The position numbers and the translations under genes are program-made. Source: Diadema setosum (lineage: Eukaryota > Echinodermata > Echinoidea > Diadematoida > Diadematidae). Taken from it: 64,000 bases of DNA. How positions within the stretch are numbered: position 1 is the stretch's first letter; each line of letters begins with the position of its first letter. Under the pieces are notes generated by a model, which was given only the letters and a program-made list of their open reading frames with translations, did no database searches and was not told where the DNA came from. The stretch lies in NCBI RefSeq assembly GCF_964275005.1, contig NC_092706.1:11947846-12011845 (forward strand), in the 5' to 3' direction. This document shows, in pieces, positions 51,001 through 57,000 of this stretch.

Positions 51001-51087
51001 TTTACACGATTGGTCCATGGGCATGGATTTATGAACTTACGTTAGATCTACCGTTGAACATACCTGAACAGGTTCTTGAATAACCAT
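19825..51087 (-). CDS. CDC27: CDC27 (APC3), anaphase-promoting complex TPR subunit; 20 coding exons
   Basis: Complete orthologue of CDC27/APC3, the homodimeric TPR scaffold of the APC/C ubiquitin ligase that binds CDH1/CDC20 and substrates' co-receptors in the nucleus and cytoplasm. The exons listed separately join in phase to 840 codons (human 824). Layout: N-terminal TPR dimerisation domain ~9-160 (ATCYYRSG, HNPFLWSSFEALC); Ser/Thr-Pro-rich linker ~160-460 with SFGILPLDTPSP and RRSSRLYS; C-terminal TPR superhelix ~463-800 (QHYNTAWVLCQVGKAFFELA, MIYYKQEKFALAEMH, LVYFLIGK, GANSQIKEALDKHYLP); short acidic tail ending ESDESL. The start MVIQEPVQ matches the family, and an in-frame TAG lies 13 codons upstream (51124-51126). 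Ser/Thr-Pro sites in the linker fit known mitotic phosphorylation. The exon 6 donor (GTGCTC) is weak. Introns carry many transposons. Identification is near certain; junctions are inferred from reading. Confidence 0.97.
20095..20745 (-). repeat. Long (GAT/ATC)n trinucleotide microsatellite in CDC27 intron 19
   Basis: About 650 bp dominated by ATC and CAC/CGTC/ACC variants on the plus strand, purest at 20515-20740. It begins within about 10-15 bases of the exon 19 donor on the transcript strand. Read as protein it gives an Asp/Ser chain, which is not a gene. Confidence 0.9.
20755..20929 (-). CDS. CDC27: CDC27 coding exon 19 (residues 749-806)
   Basis: Last TPR: VYKKLGQTHQALANFSWALD, LDPKGANSQIKEALDKHYLP, then an acidic spacer to DSTSQ. 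TCCAAG acceptor, GTGAGA donor. Retention of the next intron would add four codons and then a stop. Confidence 0.97.
21349..21423 (-). CDS. CDC27: CDC27 coding exon 18 (residues 724-748)
   Basis: TPR exon: DALKELEELKQMTPSESLVY then FLIGK. CTCCAG acceptor, GTGAGC donor, phase 0. Confidence 0.97.
21611..22176. mobile_element. TTAA-flanked foldback element, family 1, in CDC27 intron 17
   Basis: TTAA repeats flank AGGGAAGGCAAACCC and GGGTTTACGTTCCCT. The arms are complementary for about 200 bp (GAGACTACTAGAGGTTATGA against CATAACCTCTAGTAGTCTCC). The interior words AGTAGAACACATCAGTGAAA and CAAAAGTTACGAATTTTTAA tie it to the element at 12945. Confidence 0.85.
22773..22901 (-). CDS. CDC27: CDC27 coding exon 17 (residues 681-723)
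   Basis: TPR exon: VQHAMHKSEQALATLAKAIR, NPLCRFHRASILFATEKYQ. It follows a ~250-nt pyrimidine-rich intron end. ATCCAG acceptor, GTATGC donor, phase 0. Confidence 0.97.
22905..23165 (-). other. Strand-biased C/T-rich tract upstream of CDC27 exon 17
   Basis: About 250 bp that are almost all A and G on the plus strand (GGGGAGG, GGGGAAG, GGATGGGG repeats) and hence pyrimidine on the CDC27 transcript. It ends right at the exon 17 acceptor and so acts as an extreme polypyrimidine tract. Confidence 0.8.
23614..23731 (-). CDS. CDC27: CDC27 coding exon 16 (residues 641-680)
   Basis: TPR exon: YGTGMIYYKQEKFALAEMHY, SKALAINPQSSVLLVHISV. CCCAG acceptor, GTGAGT donor, phase 0. Confidence 0.97.
24265..24824. 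mobile_element. TTAA-flanked foldback element, family 2, in CDC27 intron 15
   Basis: TTAA repeats flank AGGGCCCCTGAAATCC and GGATTTCAGGGGCCCT. The arms of about 210 bp are almost perfectly complementary (GATTTCTTGTGGGCATTCCC pairs with GGAACGCCCACAAGAAATCC), leaving a short centre around 24480-24610. High arm identity suggests recent formation or gene conversion between arms. Confidence 0.88.
25574..25742. mobile_element. Miniature element with CAGAGCTGCCAAC ends
   Basis: Left CAGAGCTGCCAACATTCCC; right, complemented, AAAGCTGCCAAGTCTCCCTG. It sits in CDC27 intron 15. The same ends occur at 31907-32098. Confidence 0.6.
26388..26515 (-). CDS. CDC27: CDC27 coding exon 15 (residues 599-640)
   Basis: TPR exon: VNPKFAYAYTLLGHEYVATE, ELDRAMACFRNAIRISPRHY. 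GTCAG acceptor, GTGAGT donor; the Trp codon is split with exon 16. Confidence 0.97.
27032..27112 (-). CDS. CDC27: CDC27 coding exon 14 (residues 572-598)
   Basis: TPR exon reading AWCAAGNCFSLQKEHETAIK and FFQRAIQ, almost identical to human. CCCCAG acceptor, GTAACC donor, phase 0. Confidence 0.97.
27835..27987 (-). CDS. CDC27: CDC27 coding exon 13 (residues 521-571)
   Basis: TPR exon: AETIFAEVRRLEPHHLGSME, IYSTALWHLQKETALSALAQ, ELTDFNPESSQ. TAAAG acceptor, GTACCT donor, phase 0. Confidence 0.96.
28218..28310. mobile_element. piggyBac-like 93-bp miniature element, copy 1
   Basis: TTAACCCGTTGAAGACGAG at one end and CATCCTCAACGGGTTAA at the other, TTAA included, with an internal CCCGAGAATACTCGGG palindrome. 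It lies in CDC27 intron 12. Confidence 0.8.
28927..29099 (-). CDS. CDC27: CDC27 coding exon 12 (residues 463-520)
   Basis: Start of the C-terminal TPR array: EGLLRLLRDIGKAYLALSRY, HYNTAWVLCQVGKAFFELAQ, closely matching human. TACAG acceptor, GTGTGT donor, phase 0. Confidence 0.97.
29668..29902 (-). CDS. CDC27: CDC27 coding exon 11 (residues 385-462)
   Basis: A basic linker (KTTSNRTKTGVSKVQKGKAR) followed by DSDDITKMDN and a Gln/Asn/Ala-rich helix, ending LQKSSAG. It precedes the C-terminal TPR superhelix. CATCAG acceptor, GTATGT donor, phase 1. Confidence 0.92.
30067..30268. mobile_element. pogo/Tigger-like miniature element, copy 2
   Basis: The left end ACTCCTGTTATAACGAAGTC and internal GAAATCTCGTTAAAACCGAA, TTACTTCATTGTAACCAGAA and GTTCGTTATAA parallel the copy at 15778 throughout. 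CDC27 intron 10. Confidence 0.6.
30313..30394 (-). CDS. CDC27: CDC27 coding exon 10 (residues 357-384)
   Basis: Reads APVQLLFPSAHGVRRSSRLY then SNANSVK. RRSSRL is shared with human. CACCAG acceptor, GTGAGT donor, phase 0. Confidence 0.93.
31240..31358 (-). CDS. CDC27: CDC27 coding exon 9 (residues 318-356)
   Basis: Reads GVARRGPQSTKPPVFSQSGN, where VFSQSGNS is identical to human, then DPALMSIQQSPVPS. The acceptor GAAAAG has a poor pyrimidine tract; the donor is GTGAGT. Confidence 0.88.
31620..31725. repeat. T-rich low-complexity tract with G run
   Basis: Over 80 bases of mostly T and ATTT units, ending in a run of G. CDC27 intron 8. Confidence 0.8.
31907..32098. mobile_element. Miniature element with GCTGCCAAT/CTGGCAGC ends
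   Basis: Left AAAGGGCTGCCAATATTC; right CAGGGAGACCTGGCAGCTCT, the same right end as the 25574 copy. CDC27 intron 8. Confidence 0.5.
32125..32820. mobile_element. Unclassified repeat bounded by GGCCATAATG...C-runs
   Basis: Both boundaries carry GGCCATAATG followed by a C run; the right one is a perfect 23-bp palindrome at 32794-32816. Between them lies GC-rich sequence with CGCGCG words on the left and a long AT-rich stretch on the right. No coding region. It directly abuts the SINE. The class is unknown. Confidence 0.4.
32835..33055 (-). mobile_element. tRNA-derived SINE
   Basis: On the minus strand the 5' end GGGCACTGTGGCATTGTGGA carries a pol III A-box-like word, and GGTCCCAAGTTTGAATCTC about 30 bases later fits a B box. 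The non-tRNA body includes GGGTACCTGGCAG and ACTGGGATGATAA. It lies in CDC27 intron 8 in the same orientation as the gene. It is not a functional tRNA: the acceptor stem is not closed by the distal sequence. Confidence 0.7.
33573..33675 (-). CDS. CDC27: CDC27 coding exon 8 (residues 283-317)
   Basis: Reads SFGILPLDTPSPTQGS, the most conserved linker motif (human SFGILPLETPSP), then ENTLSDPKAPMRR. ATGCAG acceptor, GTGAGT donor, phase 0. Confidence 0.94.
34045..34074 (+). other. G-quadruplex-capable tract in CDC27 intron 7
   Basis: A run of nine or more G, then GGGG, GGGG, GGG and GGG separated by one to three bases, on the strand opposite the CDC27 transcript. Confidence 0.5.
34169..34380 (-). 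CDS. CDC27: CDC27 coding exon 7 (residues 213-282)
   Basis: Disordered linker: DQLITQLSGIRPLPLTTPDF, then GSTPDSVMSPF and SSPYSPLSP. Five Ser/Thr-Pro sites are visible. CCCCAG acceptor, GTAGGT donor, leaves AG for a Ser codon split with exon 8. Confidence 0.9.
34851..35014 (-). CDS. CDC27: CDC27 coding exon 6 (residues 158-212)
   Basis: First linker exon: GEKVEPEKIFHLASTPTNTS through NTAPDVTPIQAETPQ. The ETPQ end matches the human exon break. The inferred donor GTGCTC is non-consensus after +2; it is preferred because the phase and the ETPQ anchor agree. Confidence 0.85.
35605..35702 (-). CDS. CDC27: CDC27 coding exon 5 (residues 125-157)
   Basis: Reads NTERLSRAAEAHKLALKHNP and FLWSSFEALCDL, the end of the N-terminal TPR block. 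TGACAG acceptor, GTATGT donor. A miniature transposon begins only 42 bases upstream of this acceptor. Confidence 0.95.
35745..36258. mobile_element. GC-rich miniature element with GTTTATGCT ends, CDC27 intron 5 side
   Basis: Left GGTGTGTTTATGCTCA; right, complemented, GGCCGTGTCTATGCTTCCC. CAAAG lies on both sides. The interior repeats AACGC, GTTTTG, AATCAGCGTTT and CGTGATTAGT words in both orientations. It lies in intron 4 just upstream of the exon 5 acceptor. Open frames of 147-161 codons on both strands are by-products of its GC-rich, self-complementary composition. Confidence 0.6.
37018..38733. mobile_element. 1.7-kb hAT-like foldback element in CDC27 intron 4
   Basis: The ends TAGAGGTGGGCTATAGAGGG and its complement CCCTCTATAGCCCACCTCTA are flanked by direct ATAGTAA copies (37011-37017 and 38734-38740; one more base, T, can be added on ambiguous alignment). 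The TAGAGGTGGGC terminus and 7-8 bp duplication fit hAT. The arms, 37018-~37636 and ~38110-38733, are complementary for about 620 bp at roughly 90 percent or better by eye, including GCCGAAACGGCGGCCATCTT. The centre is ~470 bp and lacks transposase. Confidence 0.85.
38817..38942 (-). CDS. CDC27: CDC27 coding exon 4 (residues 83-124)
   Basis: Reads LADCETALTGSSILKPHSCE, DIVSDFKESAPFALSVLGKV and C. GCCAG acceptor, GTAAAG donor. It is more diverged from human than its neighbours but keeps DIV..F..SA and LSxLGxV. Confidence 0.93.
39337..39843. mobile_element. TA-flanked miniature element with CCCCRTTTATACT ends
   Basis: Left TACCCCATTTATACT, right AGTATAAACGGGGTA, TA on both sides. The interior is a chain of short hairpins (GGTTCTGAAACCTCC, GGGGGGAGGTTTCAGAACC, CCTCCTCGAGGAGG) and GTATAAAC repeats. 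CDC27 intron 3. Confidence 0.75.
40398..41802. mobile_element. Element with AAGGGCTTTTTACACTTGT ends, carrying a nested element
   Basis: Inverted ends AAGGGCTTTTTACACTTGT on both arms, continuing imperfectly to TTAGCCCCGGAC and TTAACCCCGGAC. A strong hairpin at about 40440-40490 pairs CCAACGGTGGGGCTAAGG with its perfect complement. The original element was some 550 bp; the rest is the nested pearl-like element. No target duplication was recognised. CDC27 intron 3. Confidence 0.7.
40636..41490 (+). mobile_element. pearl/HINE-like (Helentron-related) element with ~160-bp core repeats
   Basis: Left end TTATACCCCTGCTAAACA; right end, complemented, TATACCCCCGCCAAACGAAG. Between them are four core units anchored on GCYGTTACCATGGCAAC at 40781, 40944, 41105 and 41264 (spacings 163, 161, 159). 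They are followed by a (GACC)n tetranucleotide patch at 41405-41442 and a terminal hairpin (CCCCCTTCAAACTTCG / CGTTTGGCGGGGG). Core repeats, tetranucleotide and 3' hairpin is the layout described for pearl elements of bivalves and for Helentron-associated non-autonomous elements. Confidence 0.65.
42258..42372. mobile_element. 115-bp miniature element
   Basis: GCCCTGTTTTATGAAGAGTT...AAAATTGATTTT is mirrored by AAAATCAATTTTATC...TAAAAAGGGCC. The GGGCCxxxTTTTATxAA end style is common in Harbinger-like miniature elements. CDC27 intron 3. Confidence 0.65.
42765..42912 (-). CDS. CDC27: CDC27 coding exon 3 (residues 34-82)
   Basis: Reads VGSDEGLFLLATCYYRSGQP ... PTPQCRFLMARCCLDMEK, continuing the N-terminal TPR domain. 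CCACCAG acceptor, GTGAGT donor, leaves phase 2 (AA completed to Lys by the next exon). Confidence 0.96.
43799..44150. mobile_element. Truncated TTAA-type foldback element (family 1 half)
   Basis: TTAA then AGAGAAAGTCACCTCTGA, and interior words ATCAGTGAAGTTTGAGGAAA, TTCAAAATGTGTCAATTTTT and AGGTAGGGGGAATAATG in the order seen in the element at 21611. The matching right arm is absent. CDC27 intron 2. Confidence 0.55.
44721..44796 (-). CDS. CDC27: CDC27 coding exon 2 (residues 9-33)
   Basis: Reads AAIWQSLNHYAYQDAIFLAE then RLYAE, the first TPR helices, nearly identical to human. TTTCAG acceptor, GTAAGA donor, leaves phase 1. Confidence 0.96.
45577..45669. mobile_element. piggyBac-like 93-bp miniature element, copy 2
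   Basis: Same length and layout as the copy at 28218 (internal TATACTCGGGCGGG, right end GTCGTCCTCAACGGGTTAA). The left end is more decayed (TTAATCCACTGAAAAC). CDC27 intron 1. Confidence 0.75.
45831..46445. mobile_element. TTAA-type foldback element, family 3, in CDC27 intron 1
   Basis: Left AGAAGAAATCCACCCCCAAA, right TTTGGGGTGGATTTCCTCT followed by TTAA; the left TTAA appears decayed to CCAA. The arms pair over about 220 bp (AACTTTTCAG, GACCAGTC, CTCACA words). The interior GACATCATCAATTC word is shared with other copies in the window. Confidence 0.65.
46446..47233. other. CDC27 intron 1 sequence without identified element
   Basis: AT-rich, with several TACATGTA-type palindromic words near 46725 and 46850. 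Nothing gene-like. Confidence 0.45.
47234..48208. mobile_element. pogo/Tigger-like non-autonomous element in CDC27 intron 1
   Basis: Left TACAGTATTCATCGCATAAT then CGGGCATCTGATAATCGGG; right end CCCGATTATGCGATGAATAC then TGTA. The ATAATCGGG-style termini with TA at the edge are typical of pogo/Tigger relatives. It is about 975 bp with no transposase. An internal segment at 47921-48083 is a tandem duplication (two ~80-bp copies) containing (GT)n. Confidence 0.65.
47921..48083 (+). repeat. Duplicated ~80-bp unit with (GT)n
   Basis: GGTTGTGTATTCATGTACAT...CAGTACGTCAGTATGCATG...(GT)n...GCACTACATGT occurs twice in succession with different GT lengths. Confidence 0.8.
48209..51063. other. 5' part of CDC27 intron 1
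   Basis: Contains a G run at 48424-48441 and the palindrome at 49986. No supported coding exon; the open frames at 49550-49954 lack any family signature. Confidence 0.45.
49986..50016. repeat. Perfect 31-bp GC-rich palindrome
   Basis: GCAGCGCTGTCGCGA, a single A, then TCGCGACAGCGCTGC: 15 bp of uninterrupted stem. A weaker palindrome, CAGACCCTGTGCGCAGCACA, lies at about 50679-50706. Both are in CDC27 intron 1. Confidence 0.9.
51064..51087 (-). CDS. CDC27: CDC27 coding exon 1 (residues 1-8)
   Basis: ATG at 51085-51087 reads MVIQEPVQ and ends at a GTATGT donor, phase 0. Human CDC27 begins MTVLQEPVQ with the same exon break. The following intron of 6.27 kb is the largest. Confidence 0.93.
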
Positions 51088-51227
51088 CGCGTTGACTCTT
51101 GGTAGCAATGCAAAGATGAAATACTAATCATACATTAAAATTTTGAGCATTCCACAGTCAGTTGAGTTAGGCCCTAGCGCCCTACTGTCTATCTCTTCAA
51201 AACACTGCCCGAAGTAAAAGCGCAATG

Positions 51228-51345
51228 TATTCCGCCATTTTGAACCCTATGATATCGCCAATTGCAAGATGTAAGGAGAGACCTCATTGGTTGAATACTT
51301 CAGGGCGGAAGCTATTTTCTTATCGTGCACTGTGATTGGTCATTC
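51228..51345 (-). promoter_or_regulatory. CDC27 core promoter region
   Basis: Upstream of the CDC27 start on its own strand: a YY1-type AAAATGGCGG (51232-51241) and two CCAAT boxes (51285-51290, and ACCAATCA at 51332-51340). No TATA box is seen. This is typical of housekeeping cell-cycle promoters. Placement of the transcription start is inferred. Confidence 0.5.
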
Positions 51346-51487
51346 TACGTGAGATTGCCGTATCCGTAGGGGGTAGAGCAGGTGCATAAAATAATACGTG
51401 ACGGATACTGAGTCAGAAACAACAGTGTAAACAGACTGGGTCCATCGATTCTAGTTCTTGATTCTAGTTCTTACAATTTGATGCAAT

Positions 51488-52742
51488 CCCAATAAGCCAG
51501 TTCGGAGTTCCACTTTGCGCATGAGCAGAAACAAGGTCATTCGGACCAACAGGCATGTTGGTTTTTAAATTTACTGGGATAAGCATCTGTCATGTATTAG
51601 ATGATTATTCATATAATCCTTATAAATGCCGCTTGCCAGCACATCCACCTGACAGCAAAAGTGGTATTTGGCAATATCAATAGAAAGAGATTGTCAATAC
51701 ATCCAATGCAAAATAATGAAATGGATGCTTTCTCAAGTGTGAATTGACAGATCATTCTGCTCATCTGGTCTACGCAAGTTTATTCTTTGTTTTGAACGGG
51801 ATTACATACCTTGGATAACATACCTTGGATGTGGGCGTAAAGTTAGACTTAACTTATTTGCTCCTTGGTGTCGTCATTACATGACATTAATAACTTTTTG
51901 TTAGGCGCTGTGCAGTATAACATGGACAAAGAAATATCCCGTCGGGGTTGTATTTGTTCTTGTCTTGACCCGGCAGAACCTCTCTAAGTTAGACTTGAAA
52001 CTATTCACGGATGGGCTGTCAACTACAAATGATGGTAACTTATTCCACTCACTAATAACTCTTTGAGAGAAAGAGCACTGTCTCACTTTGGACTTTACAT
52101 GTTTCTTCAGTATCTTAAATTTATGACCACGCGTCCTTCCTCCAACTGAGAACTCAAAAAAAATCTGAGGACTTCATATCATCAATCTCCTTCACAATCT
52201 TAAAAATCTGTATCATATCGGCTCTATGTCGTCTATATGCCAATGAAGGCAATTTCAAGTGTTTAAGTCTTGCTTCATAGCTCAAAGGTCTGAGTGGACG
52301 TATCATTCTAGTAGCTCGACGCTGTACATTCTCTACTTTTACATCATTCTTCTTCCAATGAGGATGCCACACTGATGAACAATATTCTAATGTCGGTCTA
52401 ACAATAGACTTGTACAGTTGAATAAATCCTTTCTCATTAAAAGTAGAAAATGTACGATTGATAATTCCAATCCTACGATTCGCTGCAGTACAAATTGTAT
52501 CCACATGATGAGTAAAATCTAACTTCTTGTCATAATTTACTCCAAGATCTTTTACATACGTAGCTACTGGAATGGGCGGGTTTGTTTCATCCATTTTATG
52601 ATTGATGAATCCCATAAATTGTTACGTAAAGCTTATGCATTATGTCGCTCTGAAAACGAGTGAAGTGCCCCTAACCAACTGAGAAAAAGAAAGGTCATTC
52701 GTACCAATGTGCCCATGAGCTAACTCCGAACTGGCTTATTCC
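51488..52742. mobile_element. Inverted-repeat element between CDC27 and SLX9
   Basis: CCAATAAGCCAGTTCGGAGT at the left pairs with AACTCCGAACTGGCTTATT at the right, and AAGGTCATTCGGACCAA pairs with an imperfect copy of its complement further in. A LINE fragment occupies its interior. No target duplication was recognised. Confidence 0.6.
51900..52620 (-). mobile_element. 5'-truncated non-LTR retrotransposon (CR1/L2/jockey-like) 3' end
   Basis: Minus-strand translation gives the conserved region downstream of the reverse transcriptase core: VKDLGVNYDKKLDFTHHVDT, LYKSIVRPTLEYCSSVWHPH, VENVQRRATRMIRPLRPLSY, then FSQRVISEWNKLPSFVVDSP. A single extra T in a T8 run near 52157 shifts the frame between the two halves; removing it would join DFFEFSVGGRTRGHK. 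It may be a real mutation or a homopolymer error. The RT and endonuclease domains are missing. Confidence 0.85.
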
Positions 52743-53470
52743 GTAAAGGGAATCGAAGTACCGGTACCGGTGTGAACCGTGCGTGTGACATAAAAAATGT
52801 ACTGTAGGCCTACTAGTATATACCTCTCATGGTGTGTGCCTTTTGTGTTAATAACAATACTAACTTTGTCTGTGTATACACGTATAGGGTCTACATACAA
52901 TGTATTATTAAACAATGGCTTGTAAAAAGAAGAAAAAAAATAAAGTATCATCATCAACAGCAAAGTTAGTGAAAATATACATATATGTTTAAACTACATT
53001 TAGAAATGAGTTAATATCATTCCATAGCAATATCAAATCATCACCTTGATATGTTGATGAGTGGAAGTGTCCAAATTGCATATGCATGTTTATGAATCTA
53101 TGTTAGCAAGATTAATATTGTGGAATTTCATACGTTGGTGATCTATTTTTTTTTCATACAGTATCATACCATGTTGAAAAAAGTGTACAACTCATTAGAG
53201 AAATGGGTATTCATGCGATTCAAATATTTCGGAGAATATTCTACGTTACACTACTAAATAATTAAGCAGTAGATAATCCATTACAATCCTGCAATAATGC
53301 TGTTTTACCTGCAGATGCTCTGCCAGCAGATAATGTAGGCTCATTCAGTATGATTTATATAGGCCTACGTATACAATAACAAGTTTTGATCAATATGGAC
53401 AGGCATTTTCCTATATCATCGTGGAATCAGGGAGCTAGGTGATGTTTTTCTCACCTCCCTGGTGGAATTA

Positions 53471-53640
53471 AAGTAAAGTGAGTAAAGTAGATTAAGTAAA
53501 GTAAAGGAAAGTAAAGTAAAGTAAATGAAAACCAAGTAAAGTAAAGTAAAGTAAAGTAAGGTAAAGTGAAGTAAAGTAAAGTAAAGTAGAGTAAAGCCTA
53601 GCAAAGCAAAGCAAAGCAAAGTAAAGCCAAGTAAAGTAAC
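53471..53640 (+). repeat. (AGTAA)n pentanucleotide array
   Basis: About 170 bases of GTAAA/AGTAA units with G and C variants, ending about 290 bases before the SLX9 start codon. The Phe-Thr-Leu-Leu open frames on the minus strand are its translation. Confidence 0.9.
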
Positions 53641-53930
53641 ACACGAGGAAAGACACAAAAGAGATTGCCCAGGTATACATGTGGGTGTTCTGTCTTCGGT
53701 AGCAGACAAAATAAAAAGAAGCAAGCTCGTGAGATTTCTCGCAGTAGAAGAGCGCCATCTTTTGACAATTTGCAGCAAAACAAGTGGAAGGCTAGGCCAC
53801 AGTTCTGTGGGCTAGGCATGTGTGTGTTTACAAACGGCATACTGACTTAGACACGTGTGTCGTATTGCAGTGTAGTGGTACACATAGACTCGGAACAAGT
53901 GCGCGAGAGTGAGTGGGGCATCGCTGGAAT

Positions 53931-54029
53931 ATGGGTAAAATTAAGCGACAGAGAAAGAAACTTCACCCGCCGGCCGTGAGAACTGAGGAACTCGCCACTG
54001 GACATCATCATGCAGACAGTATGGATACG
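53931..54029 (+). CDS. SLX9: SLX9 exon 1 (residues 1-33)
   Basis: Basic N-terminus, then RTEELATGHHHADSMDT. Donor GTAAGT, phase 0. Confidence 0.92.
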
Positions 54030-57000
54030 GTAAGTCAGCAATACATTGGATCAAAGCGAGGACGTTATGCGTAGGATTAGTAGGAAGCGCCAGCGCGCGG
54101 ATGTCATTGATGGCCATGCCCATGGATATGGCCATCGATGGGTGATGGCATGGCACATGGGCCATGGCATGGGCATGGGCATGATGCTAGTCCTGAGGCT
54201 GAATGCTGCATATTTACCTTGAATTTACCTTGAAGGCCACACCTCGCTGTTATGGTCAGTCATGGTAGTACATTTCTGCAGATAATGTGGTGTGGCGGGG
54301 TTAATAAGGGGGTCCCATAGGACCCATTTAAAAACCCAGTTGTGTTAATTGTCTTTTGAAGCTTAGGAGTGTGGGGGCGTCAATGGCGGTTTGTGGTAGC
54401 TTATTCCAGCCGTTGACAACTCTCTGGCTATAGAGTCTACAAATATTTGTTTTCTTTGAATGTGTGTCAGTACATGCACGATTTTCACAATCATTTAATT
54501 TCATTTTCATTCTGTAAGGCAGTCAGTAGGCAGAAAAAGAGAAAACCCCAGGTAAAGCAGTGCTTCATCAGTCCTGGTTGCTCCTGTGGGAGGCTGTGTG
54601 TTGGACTCAAAAGTGAGTGACCAGATTTCATTAATTGAAGAGCAGAGCTGGTATTATTTAACATGTGTCTTTAGTTCGACTAGGCGTAGATCTAGTTTTA
54701 GCAGGAGTGCAGTTAGACAGAAAGATCCATCTGTCCGGAGGACTCTTTATATTTTGCCATTAACGCTGTCCTCCGTAGACAGACGGAAGCTTGCAGTACC
54801 CATTGCTGTGTGGATGTTCTTAACCACTGTCTCTATGGAAAATTGGGTGAGGTACCTCACCCTTCTCGATTGCATCTAATTCACGGCCCTAGGTCGGCAA
54901 ATTTAAGCTTGTATAGTGAAATTAGCCTTTTAAGAATACATTACACTCACCAGATTAATGAATAATCCAACATTTTAGTAGAATTTTCAACGAAAAACAC
55001 AGCCTGTCGCGTCGTCACGTTCAAACTCCAGAAACATACACTATGAATCTATTAGCCAATCACATGCGAGGTAGTTTCTACGTGTTTGTTTTACTAAAAC
55101 ACGTACCTCGTATGTGATTGGCTTACAGATTTAAAATGGCGACTTACAGCTTGCGAACGGCGATGTTGCGATATCGATAAAATTTCTGCGTTATAACCGA
55201 GTTTATGTGAGTATTTCGATTGCACAATTGAGAAATTTATCCCAAATATTGCTGCATAATGTGTCATGTCATGTCAAACTTGTTTGAATGTAAAAAAGCT
55301 GTCTGAAATTTGGTTTATCGTAACGTTTGATCTGTGCGCGACTGCTCCACACAGGAGCCGCAATCATTGACTTCGGTCTGCATACGGAGGGGATCCGTGA
55401 AGCCAGACGCAGTCTCCGCGGAACATTCCCCGACGGACAGATACAGACCGATCTTTCGGTCAAGAGTGCAGTATACTATTACTAGTATTGTTCTAAGGCT
55501 GCATTTATTAACTTTTCCATGTTTGAAACATTTTTCAATACCCACTTGCTTGACCACTATCAAAACATGCCTGTCACGTCGGATTGCATTTCTCGAGTTG
55601 TTGCACTTTATATTAACATGATCAACTCTGTCATTAGTCGATTGGGAGGCAGGCCTTGTCACTGCGCAGTTGGACCCGAGGAGCGGAGATGTGTAGTTGG
55701 CAGTGGTTGGAGTGGGTGGGCCGCGTGGGCAGGTCTGAGTTACAAATTTATATAATGCGTTTCAAAACGACTTTTTGTTGATAAACACACCCTAGGAAAG
55801 ACAAATCAGAAGTGCTATCAGAGCATAAATTAGTTAATATAGAGGGTAAGTTTTGGGTAAAGATGTGACTTTTACTGTTAGTGTTGTGAAATGTGGACAA
55901 ACTGAAGCTAGTAATATAAGCAATGTGGTTTTCTGCATGCTTTATCAACAAGCAGATGATATACCGGTATTGAAAGTGTAGCCATTTACAGTATTAAAAC
56001 TTCAATGAATGCCATTCAGCTCTTTCCATTCATTTTGATGCAGGGGTCACTTCAACCGGCTGTGTTGTTTGCTACCAAGGGACTTTTCAATGACTCTCAT
56101 GATGAGCCATACACCCTCCGAGGGAACTTTGGTCAGCATGATGACGATGAGGATCGTATGACATTTGTCTCCAAAAAGAGTATTAAGTCAGGCAAACAGA
56201 TGACCAAGGTAGAAAAGAGGAAAGTGAGACATGACAGATGGCTGGAAAGTGAGTGCTAGGAATCCCAATTTTCTCCTAGTACAGTTATATCATGCATCTC
56301 CAGATGTATGGGTATCTTATTCATGGCACAGGTTTTCATGTTGTAAAAATATTGATCTGATTTTCTATGTATATCTCTCTCTCTTTATCTATCTATCTAG
56401 ATATTATATGGGCATGTATCTCTTTGTAGTGAATGGGTATGGTTGAGCTTTCTGTACCTGTATTAATATTAACTAGCCATTTCAAAGGCTATTTTGAAAT
56501 CTATCTACAACTATCTGTAACTTCAGCCATATATAGTTGCTGGATTTTATAACAATAGGCTTAAAGGGTATGTACAGTTCTGGTTGAGGTAAGGATTTAG
56601 CTTTTAACATTTTGCGAGATACATGTATTCAGAAACCACTCTATGAGATGTCAGAGAGCATGCAATTCTAAGGGGTAACAAAAGTTTATTTGACGAAAAT
56701 CGGTTTTGAAATGGCTGAGACATTCAAAACCAAGGTGAAACAAAGAGGTCCTAAAAGGCGTGGCCTGTCACCTTATACTATGTATCACTTTTTTGGATAT
56801 CTCAGCCATTTAAAAACCAATTTTCATCAAACAGATGTTGAATCCTTTTTAAAATTACATTCTCTTTCATATTTCATAAGAGGTTTCTCATTATCTCACT
56901 TAGGAATGTTCAAAACATGAATCCCCACCTCAACCAGTACTGTACAGTCCCTTTAACAGTAATTGTGCATGAAATGTAAGTGAATTCCTTTTGTGGAGTC

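Noticed and set aside
53416-53778. Phe/Leu/Tyr-rich minus-strand open frame resembling a membrane protein
   Set aside because: It is a translation of the (AGTAA)n pentanucleotide array.
55315-55662. 115-codon minus-strand open frame with GC-rich second half
   Set aside because: No recognisable domain and no splice or start evidence; it lies in SLX9 intron 1 in antisense orientation.
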